A stretch of 64,000 nucleotides of DNA from Phenylobacterium sp. (GTDB lineage Bacteria > Pseudomonadota > Alphaproteobacteria > Caulobacterales > Caulobacteraceae). The notes under the pieces are model-generated. The model saw nothing but the letters and a program-made list of their open reading frames with translations, was not told the DNA's origin and searched no databases. Location: NCBI GenBank assembly GCA_020402745.1, contig JADBYZ010000012.1, forward strand, positions 62,001 through 126,000, read 5' to 3'. Of this stretch, positions 7,859 to 16,052 are shown in pieces (within the stretch, counting starts at the first letter, position 1; each line of letters opens with the position of its first letter). The position numbers and the translations under genes were made by a program.

Positions 7859-7948
7859 GGTGCGGTGGCCGAGTGGTTGAAGGCGCACGCTTGGAAAGCG
7901 TGTTTAGGGGAAACTCTAACGTGGGTTCGAATCCCACTCGCACCGCCA
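7859..7948 (+). tRNA. tRNA-Ser (anticodon GGA)
   Basis: A 90-nt class II tRNA. The acceptor 5' strand GGTGCGG pairs with CGCACC, followed by G and an encoded CCA at 7946-7948. The D-arm reads GCCGAGTGGTTGAAGGC. The anticodon arm ACGCTTGGAAAGCGT has GGA at 7893-7895. A variable arm (TAGGGGAAACTCTA) and a T-arm (GTGGGTTCGAATCCCAC) are present. It reads UCC/UCU. Its 3' end is the left border of the inserted element: the last 8 bases plus CT recur at 55544-55553. Confidence 0.97.
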
Positions 7949-8206
7949 CTCCCCTGTCGCGAACCCGTAATCGGGCGACCGCAGGGGCGCAAAGCCCCCA
8001 GTAATCGCGCCATTTTCCAGATGCCGTCCGAACCCCGGAGACCCAGGGACGCGTCCAAAGCGGTCTCTGAACGCAATTTGTCTCTGATCACCCGAACCTC
8101 ACCGCCGGTCGTTCGGATTTCAAATAGCTATGTTTTACAGGCATTTGGCCGATAAGCAGGCTCGGCAGTTCGTCGGAGCACATCCATTGAATGTGCAGTT
8201 AGAGAA
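7941..8206. repeat. Diverged direct repeat, left copy (att-like)
   Basis: Starting with CACCGCCACT (the tRNA 3' end plus CT), about 265 bp align without large gaps to 55544-55809. Shared blocks include GGGGCGCAAAGCCCCCAGT, TCTGATCACCC/TCGCTGATCACCCC, and C-G-G-x-x-GTTCGGATT. Identity by eye is roughly two thirds. The shared GGGGC-gcaaa-GCCCC hairpin could serve as the tRNA terminator. A fresh integration would give identical short repeats, so this similarity is older than, or independent of, the present integration. Confidence 0.6.
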
Positions 8207-8290
8207 TCCGAGGTGGGCGTGTTTGGGCGCAATTCTGGGCGCACCTGACCTGTCCGCGTGGACGGCAAACGCCAGCTTATAGGGCGGTGG

Positions 8291-8686
8291 TTAGGCTTCT
8301 GAAGGGCCGAAGGCGGCGGCAACCTGCTCTGCCCACGGCAGGTCGGCGATGGCCGTCAGGTCCTTGAGCGACACCGCCAATGGGCACCGCTGCAGCAGCA
8401 GTTTCTCGAGAACCGCCGGGGCCAGATAGGCCAGCTTGATCATCCGGCCAATATAGCGGTCGGAGACATCTTCGGCATGGGCCAGGTCGAGATTGGTGCT
8501 CGCCTTTCCGGCATCCAGCTTGCGCCGCCAACTCCATGCCTTGGCGACGGCGCGCAGCACATGGGCCTCCACGGCGGCCTCGTTGGCCTCCATCGGATTT
8601 GACGGCGGCATGATCTTGGGTCGGCCATTACGCTTGCGGATGGCCAGCGGGATGATGACCCGGATTGTGGTGGGCGCGACGCTCAT
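8291..8686 (-). CDS. ParB/KorB-HTH-like protein of the recombinase cassette
   Basis: A 131-residue protein whose C-terminal half resembles the ParB/KorB helix-turn-helix: A-H-A-E-D-V-S-D-R-Y-I-G-R-M-I-K-L-A, then L-A-P-A-V-L-E-K-L-L. The N-terminus is basic and rich in Arg/Lys/Pro. The gene overlaps the end of the serine recombinase gene by 4 bp and is the last of four coupled genes. It probably binds DNA and may assist or regulate recombination; this role is inference. Confidence 0.65.
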   Translation of the reverse strand: MSVAPTTIRVIIPLAIRKRNGRPKIMPPSNPMEANEAAVEAHVLRAVAKAWSWRRKLDAGKASTNLDLAHAEDVSDRYIGRMIKLAYLAPAVLEKLLLQRCPLAVSLKDLTAIADLPWAEQVAAAFGPSEA

Positions 8687-10002
8687 GCCGCCATCTCCCG
8701 GCGCGGCGTCACCATCTCCCTGACCACGGACCCGAGCCCCTCGGTGCGCAGATCGACGGCCATGCCGTTGCTGCCGACCGTGACGCGCTCGACCAGCAGC
8801 CTTGCGATGCGGGCCTGCTCAGCCGGGAACAGAGACTCCCACAAGGCGTCAAAGCCGGTCAGGGCGGCCACCACATCGGGCTGTTCGATCTCGGGGCATT
8901 CACACTGCGCTGCCTCGATCGCTCGCGCCGTGACCTCAGGCGTCAGTAGCAGGGTCCGGATCTGCTGGACGACCGCGGTCTCCACCATTCCCGCCGGCAG
9001 CCGAACGAAGGTTTCGGTGTTCTCACCCGCCCGGTTCCGGATCGCGTCCATCGAGGTGTAGTAGCGATAAAGGCGGCTGCCCTTCTTCGACACGGTCGGC
9101 GTCATCGCGATGCCCTTCTCCGTGAATATCAGACCCTTCAGCAGCGCAGGCGTCTTGGCCCTGGTGTTTCCTGCCCGGGTGCGCGGGCTTTGCGCCAGCA
9201 CCGACCTGACCTTGTCCCAGAGCACCTGGTCGATGATGGCCTGATGCTCGCCGGGATAGCTGGTGCCCTTGTGGACGGCCTCGCCGAGATAGACCCGGTT
9301 GTTCAGCGCCTTGTACAGGAAGCCCTTGTCGATGGGCTTGCCGCGCTTGTTCAGCGCGCCTGCGGCGACCAGTTCCCGCGTCAGGAGGGTGGCCGATCCC
9401 AGCTCGACGAACCGCTCAAACATCCCTTTGATGGCCCGTGCCTCGGTCTCATTGATGATCAGCTTGCGGTCAACGACGTCGTAGCCCATCGGCACGAAGC
9501 CGCCCATCCACATGCCCTTGCGCCGCGAGGCCGCGATCTTGTCGCGGATGCGTTCGCCGGTGACCTCACGCTCGAACTGGGCGAACGACAGCAGGATGTT
9601 CAGCGTCAGCCGGCCCATCGAGGTGGTGGTGTTGAACGACTGGGTGATCGAGACGAAGGTCACCCCATGCTTGTCGAACACTTCCACCAGCCGCGAGAAG
9701 TCCATCAGCGAGCGTGACAGGCGGTCGATCTTGTAAACCACGATCACGTCGACCAGCCCGGCCTCAATGTCGGCCAGCAGGTTCTTCAGGCCCGGCCGTT
9801 CAAGGGTGCCGCCTGAGAAGCCGCCGTCATCGTAGCGGTCGCGGACCGGGACCCAACCCTCGGCCTTCTGGCTGGTGATGTAGGCCTCGCAGGCCTCGCG
9901 CTGGGCGTCGAGGCTGTTGAACTCCATGTCGAGCCCCTCCTCGGAGCTCTTGCGGGTGTAGACCGCGCAGCGCAGGCGGCGCATCGGGGTGTTGACGGTC
10001 AT
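8683..10002 (-). CDS. Serine recombinase (resolvase/invertase-type integrase)
   Basis: A 439-residue large serine recombinase. The catalytic N-terminal domain starts R-C-A-V-Y-T-R-K-S-S-E-E-G, where the first Ser of K-S-S is the likely nucleophile. It continues with Y-D-D-G-G-F-S-G-G and VDVIVVYKIDRLSRSLMDF, and then FERE-V-T-G-E-R-I-R-D-K. A Recombinase domain (about residues 170-270, with LNNRVYLGEAVHKG) follows, with a C-terminal region to residue 439. It excises or integrates DNA by a concerted double-strand break via a phosphoserine bond. Start ATG at 10002 overlaps the DUF2924 stop (ATGA). It is the only recombinase in the element, so it is the candidate integrase. Confidence 0.9.
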   Translation of the reverse strand: MTVNTPMRRLRCAVYTRKSSEEGLDMEFNSLDAQREACEAYITSQKAEGWVPVRDRYDDGGFSGGTLERPGLKNLLADIEAGLVDVIVVYKIDRLSRSLMDFSRLVEVFDKHGVTFVSITQSFNTTTSMGRLTLNILLSFAQFEREVTGERIRDKIAASRRKGMWMGGFVPMGYDVVDRKLIINETEARAIKGMFERFVELGSATLLTRELVAAGALNKRGKPIDKGFLYKALNNRVYLGEAVHKGTSYPGEHQAIIDQVLWDKVRSVLAQSPRTRAGNTRAKTPALLKGLIFTEKGIAMTPTVSKKGSRLYRYYTSMDAIRNRAGENTETFVRLPAGMVETAVVQQIRTLLLTPEVTARAIEAAQCECPEIEQPDVVAALTGFDALWESLFPAEQARIARLLVERVTVGSNGMAVDLRTEGLGSVVREMVTPRREMAA

Positions 10003-10484
10003 GATCGCTCGCCCCTCTTGATGTCGCGCAAGCCAAAGAAGCGGTAGCCGTTCCAGCGGGTGCCGGTGATGTCCCGGGCGATGGACGACAGGGACTTGTA
10101 GCGGCGTCCCTGCCAGTCGAACCCGTCCTTGAGCACGGTGATCACGTGCTCCGCCCCGTCCCATTCGCGCACCAGCCGGGTGCCGATGACCGGGTTGCGG
10201 GGATCGCTTATCACCGTGCGCCGGACCTTCTTGCCCTCGACCTCATCGGCCAGGGCGTCGAGCAGCTTGGCCGCTGGCCCGCCGAGCCCACCGAGGGCCA
10301 GTTCCTGTATCCTGTAGGCGAGCCGCTGCTCGAGGAACTGGCGGCTGTTATTGGGGGCTGGCGTGCCGATCAGGCTCTTCCACTCCGCCTTCAGTTCAAC
10401 CACCGACATGGCCTTCATGGCGGCGAGCCGCCCCAGCAGCTGACCTTCGGGTCGCGCTGCCGATCTTACGCCTTCTGTTTGCAT
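9999..10484 (-). CDS. DUF2924 protein
   Basis: A 161-residue DUF2924 protein, a family typically found directly upstream of serine recombinases in alphaproteobacteria. The visible family core is LKAEWKSLIGTPAPNNSRQF, LEQRLAYRIQELALGGL, GTRLVREWDGAEHVITVL, then F-x-W-x-G-R-R-Y-K-S-L-S-S-I-A-R-D-I-T-G-T-R-W-N-G. Function is unknown; an accessory role for the recombinase is inferred from the fixed order and overlapping starts and stops. Its ATG overlaps the upstream stop (TAATG). Confidence 0.85.
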   Translation of the reverse strand: MQTEGVRSAARPEGQLLGRLAAMKAMSVVELKAEWKSLIGTPAPNNSRQFLEQRLAYRIQELALGGLGGPAAKLLDALADEVEGKKVRRTVISDPRNPVIGTRLVREWDGAEHVITVLKDGFDWQGRRYKSLSSIARDITGTRWNGYRFFGLRDIKRGERS

Positions 10485-10660
10485 TACTGTCCTCCAACTC
10501 GGGCCTCTGCCCGGTGGACACCACCGCTCTTGGTGGGCAGGAATGCGAGTGAACTATCTCCATCGTTGTCAGAAAAACTGCTGGACTGTCCGCGCCGAAT
10601 ACGTCCGATCCCGGCCGCGAGAATTCGTCCGAGTTCACACAGGCGTTCCTCTGCCGACAT
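10484..10660 (-). CDS. Small conserved protein upstream of DUF2924
   Basis: A 58-residue protein starting M-S-A-E-E-R-L-C-E-L-G-R-I-L-A-A-G, then RRGQSSSFSDNDGDSSLAFL. Similar short proteins precede DUF2924-recombinase genes in other alphaproteobacteria, as far as I remember, so I take it as real. The stop overlaps the DUF2924 start. An in-frame ATG at 10705 would add 15 residues, but the family-like start is at 10660. Confidence 0.55.
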   Translation of the reverse strand: MSAEERLCELGRILAAGIGRIRRGQSSSFSDNDGDSSLAFLPTKSGGVHRAEARVGGQ

Positions 10661-10855
10661 CTGGTCGGGGGATATCGAGTTTGAGCTGGATCGGGGTGCG
10701 CGCATTGAGACTGTTCGCTACAAAAGGTGAAGAGCGAACGATAGCCGCAAACAGGAAGTTCTCAATACAAATCAGAGTACTAGCGTAGATCTTACAAATA
10801 GTTCGAAATCATTCATAGGCGCGCGAAAGAACTCATTTGGGCAGCCGCCAAGTGC

Positions 10856-11779
10856 TTATGACCGATCCCGGGATGCGAACTGGTCAAAAGTGTCCCACGG
10901 CTCATCTTCTTCGATATCTGCGCCGCCCGGCGCATCATCAAACTGCAGCAGAGAGACTGAAATTCCGAGATTCTCTGAAAATATCGTCAGCTCCTTGACC
11001 GGCTCCGAGCCACGGCTGAACGTCCAGATGCCGGCGGGCAGCTCCACCGGGCGCTCTTTGTTCGTTGGCGCAGCACCGCCAGCAATGGAGCCATCAGGGA
11101 TCGGCATTCCCGACCGGACGAAGACGCCGCTCCTGGCTGCCGAGGAACTGGCGCGGCCCCAGAGCGCAAACCCATCTCGAGCGACCACCATTGCCGAGCG
11201 CGTGGCCGTGAATTCGATCCACTTGAGCAGCGCGGCCTGCAACGAGACGCCGTATCTATCGGTCAGGTGGGCGAGCAGCGAGCGCGACATGGTCTGGCCG
11301 GTCGTCTGGTCCCGGTAGTCGTCGATCGGCATCAGCAGGTAGGACGCAAAGGTGTCTGCCTCGCCCTCGCGCACCCTTTCGGCCTCCTTCCAGCTACCAG
11401 ACCTGAGAGGCAGGCATTGGAAGTCAACGCTGGCCGCAAGAGCACCGCCGGCATAGTCGAGGTCCGTGAGCGGGCGACGGTGCAGCATGTAGTGCCCAAA
11501 CTCGTGCGCGAGAGTGAAGCGGTCACGGCCAGGGTAACCCGACTGGTCATTGAACAGGATCTGCCAGCCTGGGCTCTTGCGGTTCGCACGGAGCATTCCG
11601 TCGAACCCGGGGATGTCCACGCCGACGATGTCTGTGATGGGATCAGGCTGCTTGCCCGACATCTCCCGGGCAAGCGCCTCGACATCTACTGGAAAACGAT
11701 CTTCCCCGAGAACCGCCTTCAGCAGGGTCGTCAGGTCGTTTGCCGCCCTCTGGGGCGATTTCCCAGGGGGCGAGCTCAT
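10856..11779 (-). CDS. ImmA/IrrE-family metallo-endopeptidase
   Basis: A 307-residue protein. The zinc-protease motif FTLAHEFGHYMLHR is at about residues 88-101 (HExxH), followed by E-A-D-T-F-A-S-Y-L-L-M-P, the family's third-ligand region. In ImmA-type systems such a protease cleaves the paired XRE repressor to induce an element. About 130 further residues follow the protease domain and are unrecognised; they may be a sensor. The gene starts immediately after the XRE stop, in one operon. Confidence 0.85.
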   Translation of the reverse strand: MSSPPGKSPQRAANDLTTLLKAVLGEDRFPVDVEALAREMSGKQPDPITDIVGVDIPGFDGMLRANRKSPGWQILFNDQSGYPGRDRFTLAHEFGHYMLHRRPLTDLDYAGGALAASVDFQCLPLRSGSWKEAERVREGEADTFASYLLMPIDDYRDQTTGQTMSRSLLAHLTDRYGVSLQAALLKWIEFTATRSAMVVARDGFALWGRASSSAARSGVFVRSGMPIPDGSIAGGAAPTNKERPVELPAGIWTFSRGSEPVKELTIFSENLGISVSLLQFDDAPGGADIEEDEPWDTFDQFASRDRS

Positions 11780-12118
11780 CTATTTCTCGTCCAGGATCTT
11801 CAGCATGTCGCGCAGGCGGTTTTTGCTCTTCTCGTCCATCTGCTGATACTTCCGGAAGAACGCGTTGTCCGTGGCGTCGGCTTCGGTGACAGCCTCGGTC
11901 GCGAGCAGGTACTCCGCCGTGGTTTCAAGCGCCAAGGCGATCTGATGCAGCTTCTCGGCTGACGGCCGCGCGACGTCCTTGTTCTCGATCTCCCACATGT
12001 AGCTCTTGCTCGATCCGACCCGGTCAGCGAGCGCTTCCAGCGTCAGCCCCTGCTTCAGTCTGAGCTCGCGGACCCTATCTCCTAAGGGTGTTGGCACGAC
12101 TGTCCTCCTCTTCAACAC
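11780..12118 (-). CDS. XRE-family repressor
   Basis: A 112-residue protein with an N-terminal HTH: LGDRVRELRLKQGLTLEALA, then DRVGSSKSYMWEIENKDVAR and P-S-A-E-K-L-H-Q-I-A-L-A-L. The C-terminal part ends with a helical MDEKSKNRLRDMLKILDEK. Together with the downstream ImmA protease it is the likely lysogeny or induction switch. It faces the 12236 gene over a 117-bp region holding inverted AGTTCGTT/AACGAACT sites, which are likely its operators. Confidence 0.85.
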   Translation of the reverse strand: MLKRRTVVPTPLGDRVRELRLKQGLTLEALADRVGSSKSYMWEIENKDVARPSAEKLHQIALALETTAEYLLATEAVTEADATDNAFFRKYQQMDEKSKNRLRDMLKILDEK

Positions 12119-12120
12119 AA

Positions 12121-12201
12121 AGTTCGTTGTCGCGATACCTTTAGTGCTTGACAGGCGATACAGGCAATCCCTATTTACGCTCTGGTTCGCAGTAACGAAC
12201 T
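12121..12201 (+). promoter_or_regulatory. Divergent control region with paired operators and promoter
   Basis: AGTTCGTT at 12121-12128 and AACGAACT at 12194-12201 form an exact 8-bp inverted pair; a few flanking bases also match. Between them, TTGACA (12148-12153) and TATTTA (12172-12177), spaced 18 bp, form a plausible promoter toward the 12236 gene. The layout fits XRE repression of both directions. Confidence 0.55.
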
Positions 12202-12235
12202 CTTTTTCACGCCATTACGAAGATAGGAGGTGGCC

Positions 12236-13405
12236 ATGGCCACGGTGACAAAGTTTATCCGCAGCACACCGAAGGCCTCGCTGCAGGCCTATTTCAGCCA
12301 GGCGGGTTTCCCGCTGGCGCCGCCCATGAACTGGAATGATCCGGGAGATATTGTCCGGCCTCTGCTCAAGGCCGTCGATGAAATGGCGCCCGACGAGCGT
12401 GATCGTCTGGAGACCGTGGCAGAGCGCGTAACTGGGATGGCCGACGACGCCGGCGAGGCCGCGATCTACAACATCGCCCAGAACCATACCCTGCTGGACA
12501 CCCTGCAGAGTGCCTGTGACCGGGCTCTCTGGATGTACCTGAACGACCCGACCGGCTTCCGTCATGCCGAAGAAGTCCGCTTCACCGATGAGAAGCGCCG
12601 CGGTCGGATGTGGGATGGCTTCATCGGCCAGGCGGGGCTCACCCTGAAGCGCGACCCTGCATCTATCGATGCCTTCAAGCAGGCGATCCGTGAACAGTTC
12701 CAGTCCAACAACGTCCATGTTGACCTGTTCGACCGCAACCGCCCGACTTTCGAGGGCCCGGACAGTCCGCTGGTTCAGGCGACCATCTACCGTGAAGGCC
12801 GCCCCGACGACTTTCTGGAGTTTGTCGATGGCGCGCTGGACCGTCGTCCCCGCAGGCCGGTGTTCGAAGCCGCAATCACCTATGAACCGGCAACCGGCGT
12901 CATCGAGGTCGTCGCGAACGATCGCCACAACCGCGAAGACATGGTTCGGCTGTTTGTCCGTGATCTCCTCGACACGGACTTCCAGAAGGAGCGGCTGCCA
13001 TTTCGCAAGTTTGATCTCAGCATGCTGCGCCAGCAGTTCGCGTTCCCGACGGACCCTGATGACGGCATCGAGTCGGTGCGCGTCAATCTTCTGCGCCTGA
13101 AGCCGCTCGACACGGTAGCCGAGCGTGTGACCCTGGAGTGCATGCGCCAAGCATCCCAGACGATCTGGGAAATGTCGCTGGATCGGTTCGGTCCTTATGA
13201 CCCGTTGAGCGGCGGCTGGGACATCACCCAGGTCAAGCTCACCATCCGCTTCCACCCTGAGGCCGGGTCTGGCCGCAGCAAGGTTCTGCCGCTTACCATC
13301 ACCATGCCGCACGGGTGCGATCTGAAAGACCGGACTGAACGCGAGCGGATGATCGGTGAGAAATACCTGCGGCGCTGGGGCATTGTCCGTGACATCCAGG
13401 ACTGA
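12236..13405 (+). CDS. Unknown protein A, divergent from XRE/ImmA
   Basis: A 389-residue protein I do not recognise. It begins M-A-T-V-T-K-F-I-R-S-T-P-K-A-S-L-Q-A-Y-F and lacks membrane segments and clear catalytic motifs. The C-terminal third has an alternating beta pattern ending in a basic R-R-W-G-I-V-R-D stretch. ATG at 12236 follows AGGAGG; a GTG six bases upstream is less well spaced. It overlaps the next gene by 17 bp, so the two are probably translated together. Its position between the repressor and the replication genes suggests early expression controlled by XRE. Confidence 0.7.
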   Translation: MATVTKFIRSTPKASLQAYFSQAGFPLAPPMNWNDPGDIVRPLLKAVDEMAPDERDRLETVAERVTGMADDAGEAAIYNIAQNHTLLDTLQSACDRALWMYLNDPTGFRHAEEVRFTDEKRRGRMWDGFIGQAGLTLKRDPASIDAFKQAIREQFQSNNVHVDLFDRNRPTFEGPDSPLVQATIYREGRPDDFLEFVDGALDRRPRRPVFEAAITYEPATGVIEVVANDRHNREDMVRLFVRDLLDTDFQKERLPFRKFDLSMLRQQFAFPTDPDDGIESVRVNLLRLKPLDTVAERVTLECMRQASQTIWEMSLDRFGPYDPLSGGWDITQVKLTIRFHPEAGSGRSKVLPLTITMPHGCDLKDRTERERMIGEKYLRRWGIVRDIQD

Positions 13406-14339
13406 TCATCGCCTTGACCCTGCTGCAGCAGACCTGTTGCGCAGGGTCATCGAGACTCCAAGGGGGCGGGTTACTGCAGACGCCTTGGCCGGCCACGGTC
13501 GCGCTGGTGTCTTGCTCCAGTCCCTGCGCCATATCGAACCCGACGGGTTTGAGACCACGACGACCTCGTTGGCCGACCATGACGATACACCGGTCACGAT
13601 CGCATGGTCGGCCGATCAGGGGGGCTACGGTTACTTCAGTGCAGGTTCAGGCTGGGTGCCCGTGCCGGCCGATCGCCTCGGAGTGTTTCGGGTCAATTTC
13701 CCGAATCTCTTGAAGCACGTCCTGCAACAGTTCGACCTGCCATCCCATGCAACGCCGACGACGCTGTTGGCTGACAGCATCTGGGAGGTTGGCGAGGTCC
13801 GCCTTCCTGGACGCACAAAACGCGTCCCGCTTTGGGTCGCACGGCGGCTGGACGATCCCAAGGTCTGGGCCAGCTTTCTGGAGACTGTCCGACTGCGCCC
13901 CGCGCCCGGCTTGAGGGTGGTTCTCAGCTTCTCGCCAACTGATCGACTGCCTGCTCAAGTCCTCAACGGTCATGCCATCATCAGCATTCAAGATGTTGGG
14001 CACCATCAGGATAGCCTGGTCGTAGATCCCGATATCCTGGCCGCCCGCGTAATATCCGGCGCCGTGTTGACCGATGCGCTGATTGTCATGGCGGCAGATG
14101 GTGCGTCCCTCACGGTCCGCGGGCACCGCTACGCATTTCCGGGATCAAAACAGCGCGCCATCATACGGCATCTCTACGAGGCATGGGCCTCAGGTAATGC
14201 GGAATGCTCAACCACTGAGGTGCTTGAGGCGGCCGACTACAGCGGCAGCGTGAACACGATCGCGAAGGCATTCTCGGGTCGAACCGACTGGCACGAGTTC
14301 ATCAAGGTCGAGCAAGGCCGATGTTGGCTGTTCGCCTGA
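13389..14339 (+). CDS. Unknown protein B with C-terminal winged-helix-like segment
   Basis: A 316-residue protein from a GTG at 13389 inside the end of protein A. No family is recognised. Residues about 235-316 (DGASLTVRGHRYAFPGSKQR, AIIRHLYEAWASG, then a helical E-V-L-E-A-A-D-Y) resemble a winged helix of the kind that ends some regulators and restriction-associated proteins. The middle contains a beta-rich part (LRVVLSFSPTDRLPAQVLNG). A perfect terminator follows at 14364, so proteins A and B form a closed two-gene operon. Confidence 0.65.
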   Translation: MTSRTDHRLDPAAADLLRRVIETPRGRVTADALAGHGRAGVLLQSLRHIEPDGFETTTTSLADHDDTPVTIAWSADQGGYGYFSAGSGWVPVPADRLGVFRVNFPNLLKHVLQQFDLPSHATPTTLLADSIWEVGEVRLPGRTKRVPLWVARRLDDPKVWASFLETVRLRPAPGLRVVLSFSPTDRLPAQVLNGHAIISIQDVGHHQDSLVVDPDILAARVISGAVLTDALIVMAADGASLTVRGHRYAFPGSKQRAIIRHLYEAWASGNAECSTTEVLEAADYSGSVNTIAKAFSGRTDWHEFIKVEQGRCWLFA

Positions 14340-14363
14340 TCAGTCCAGATGCGCTGGAACTTC

Positions 14364-14388
14364 AAGCCGCCCTCGGGGCGGCTTTTTA
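14364..14388 (+). terminator. Rho-independent terminator
   Basis: AAGCCGCCC (14364-14372), loop TCG, GGGCGGCTT (14376-14384), then TTTTTAG. A 9-bp perfect stem with a T-run ends the protein A/B operon. Confidence 0.9.
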
Positions 14389-14508
14389 GTTTCCGGCCGC
14401 GATCGGCGTTGATTCCTACCCTGACACCTACCTCGCGCCTTCCCGGCTCCTCCCCTCACAGGCCGCATCTTCTTCGCAGGTTTTCGTCACCGCCTGCTGG
14501 AGGACGCC

Positions 14509-14730
14509 ATGTCCGTCAAACACCTGAACCAGATCGACCTGGCCCGCCGATGGAGTATCAGCCCACGCACGCTTGAGCGCTGGCGCTGGATTGGTCAGGG
14601 GCCCCGCTACATCAAAATTGGTGGTCGGGTGATCTACCGCGTCGAGGAGGTCGAGGCCTTCGAGGCCCAGCAGACCCGCGGCAGCACTTCCGACATCCCC
14701 GAAGCGCCGGCTCTCATGAGCAGCGCCTGA
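14509..14730 (+). CDS. HTH_17/AlpA-like DNA-binding protein
   Basis: A 73-residue protein with a winged HTH of the excisionase/AlpA type: L-A-R-R-W-S-I-S-P-R-T-L-E-R-W-R, then GPRYIKIGGRVIYRVEEVEA. Such proteins act as excisionases or early activators. GGAGG lies 8 bp before the ATG. It heads the replication-recombination module, so it may switch this module on or assist excision. Confidence 0.75.
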   Translation: MSVKHLNQIDLARRWSISPRTLERWRWIGQGPRYIKIGGRVIYRVEEVEAFEAQQTRGSTSDIPEAPALMSSA

Positions 14731-14870
14731 CCCCGGCTTCATGCCGGGCTCTCCAGGGAATGCAAAACCCGCAAGGGAAATACCTGGACCGCAAAGGCTC
14801 CGAGCGGCGTCGGAGCCCGGCAGTAGCAACCCATGACGACATCGGGACCCGACAAATCGGAGTCCTACCT

Positions 14871-15161
14871 ATGTTCAATTCTCCCCTGAAACAGCTTCGC
14901 AAGTCCCTGTGGCTGACCGAAGTCCCCGACAACATCTCCGTCCCCGAGATCGGCGATGAACCTGCCAGCGTCATCCCCACCGAGAAGGCCACGGTCGACG
15001 AGATCGCGTTCGCCGAACTTGCCCTGAGCCGGGAAATCTCGGCGCTGAGCCGGGTCCGATCCTCTCTGTCCGAGATTGTCAGCCTCGCCCGCAAGCAGGG
15101 CGCCCGCGGCGTCGACAACGCTGTGACGGCGGCCGCGCGTGAACTGGGAGAGCGCAAATGA
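14871..15161 (+). CDS. Hypothetical early phage protein
   Basis: A 96-residue, mostly helical, acidic-to-neutral protein. I start at the ATG at 14871 (M-F-N-S-P-L-K-Q-L-R-K-S-L-W), preceded by GGAG; a longer frame from 14760 covers a hairpin (14796-14817, 8-bp perfect stem) and looks non-coding. Its stop overlaps the ATG of the next gene (ATGA), so it belongs to the recombination operon. Function not recognised. Confidence 0.65.
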   Translation: MFNSPLKQLRKSLWLTEVPDNISVPEIGDEPASVIPTEKATVDEIAFAELALSREISALSRVRSSLSEIVSLARKQGARGVDNAVTAAARELGERK

Positions 15162-16048
15162 CCGCGCCCTTCAACGCCCAGCCCCTGCAGATCATCACCG
15201 CCGATCAGCGCATGAAGGAGCGCCGCGGCATCAAGGGCGTGCTGACCGGCATCTCCGGTATCGGCAAGACCTCGCAGCTCTGGACCCTCAACCCGCAGAC
15301 CACGCTGTTCCTGAACCTGGAGGCTGGTGAACTGGCCGTCCAGGGCTGGCCGGGCGACGAGATCCGCATCCGCGACTGGGAGCGGGCCCGGGATCTAGCC
15401 TGCTGGATCGGCGGCGCCAATCCGGCGATGCGCGACGACCAGAGCTACAGCCGCTCGGACTATGCCCGGGTCTGCAACACCTTCGGCCCGCCGACCCTGC
15501 TCGACAAGTACGAGACCATCTTTGTGGACTCGATCACCGTGGCGTCACGCCTCTGCCTACAGTGGTCAAAGGGCCAGCCGCAGGCGATGTCCGACCGCAG
15601 CGGCAAGACCGACATGCGCGGCGCTTACGGCCTGCTCGGTCAGGAAATGATCGGCTGGCTGACCCACCTGCAGCACACGCCTGACAAGAATGTCTGGCTC
15701 GTCGGCCTGCTCGACAAGCGGCTGGATGACTTCAACCGGCCGTTCTTCTCGCTGCAGATCGAGGGTGCCAAGACCGGCCTCGAGCTGCCCGGGATCGTCG
15801 ATGAAATCCTGACGCTGGCCGACATCCGGCCCGTGGAAGGTGCCCCGTATCGGGCGTTCGTCTGCACGACCCTCAATGAGTTCGGCTTCCCCGCCAAGGA
15901 CCGGTCCGGCCGTCTGGCCTCCGTCGAGCCGGCCCATCTGGGCCGCCTGATGGAGAAAATCCGCGGCCCGCTCGCCGACAGCTCGGTCGCCCGCCTGAAC
16001 TTCGAACTGCCCGCGGCAGTCCCCACCACGCCGAATACCGGAGCCTAA
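15158..16048 (+). CDS. Phage RecA-like/AAA ATPase (Sak4-like)
   Basis: A 296-residue ATPase with Walker A G-I-S-G-I-G-K-T-S near residue 32 and a Walker B-like Y-E-T-I-F-V-D-S-I-T near residue 119. The family fits the phage nucleotide-binding proteins (AAA_24) that include Sak4, a RecA-core recombinase promoting single-strand annealing. Neighbouring ssDNA-binding-like, helicase and Cas4-like nuclease genes support a recombination role. The Sak4 assignment is inference; the P-loop is seen. Confidence 0.75.
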   Translation: MTAPFNAQPLQIITADQRMKERRGIKGVLTGISGIGKTSQLWTLNPQTTLFLNLEAGELAVQGWPGDEIRIRDWERARDLACWIGGANPAMRDDQSYSRSDYARVCNTFGPPTLLDKYETIFVDSITVASRLCLQWSKGQPQAMSDRSGKTDMRGAYGLLGQEMIGWLTHLQHTPDKNVWLVGLLDKRLDDFNRPFFSLQIEGAKTGLELPGIVDEILTLADIRPVEGAPYRAFVCTTLNEFGFPAKDRSGRLASVEPAHLGRLMEKIRGPLADSSVARLNFELPAAVPTTPNTGA

Positions 16049-16052
16049 ACCC

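Noticed and set aside
7062-7949. Long minus-strand frame extending msrA upstream across the tRNA (295 aa)
   Set aside because: The added part is antisense of tRNA-Ser and its flank, a well-known false protein; msrA proper starts at 7715.
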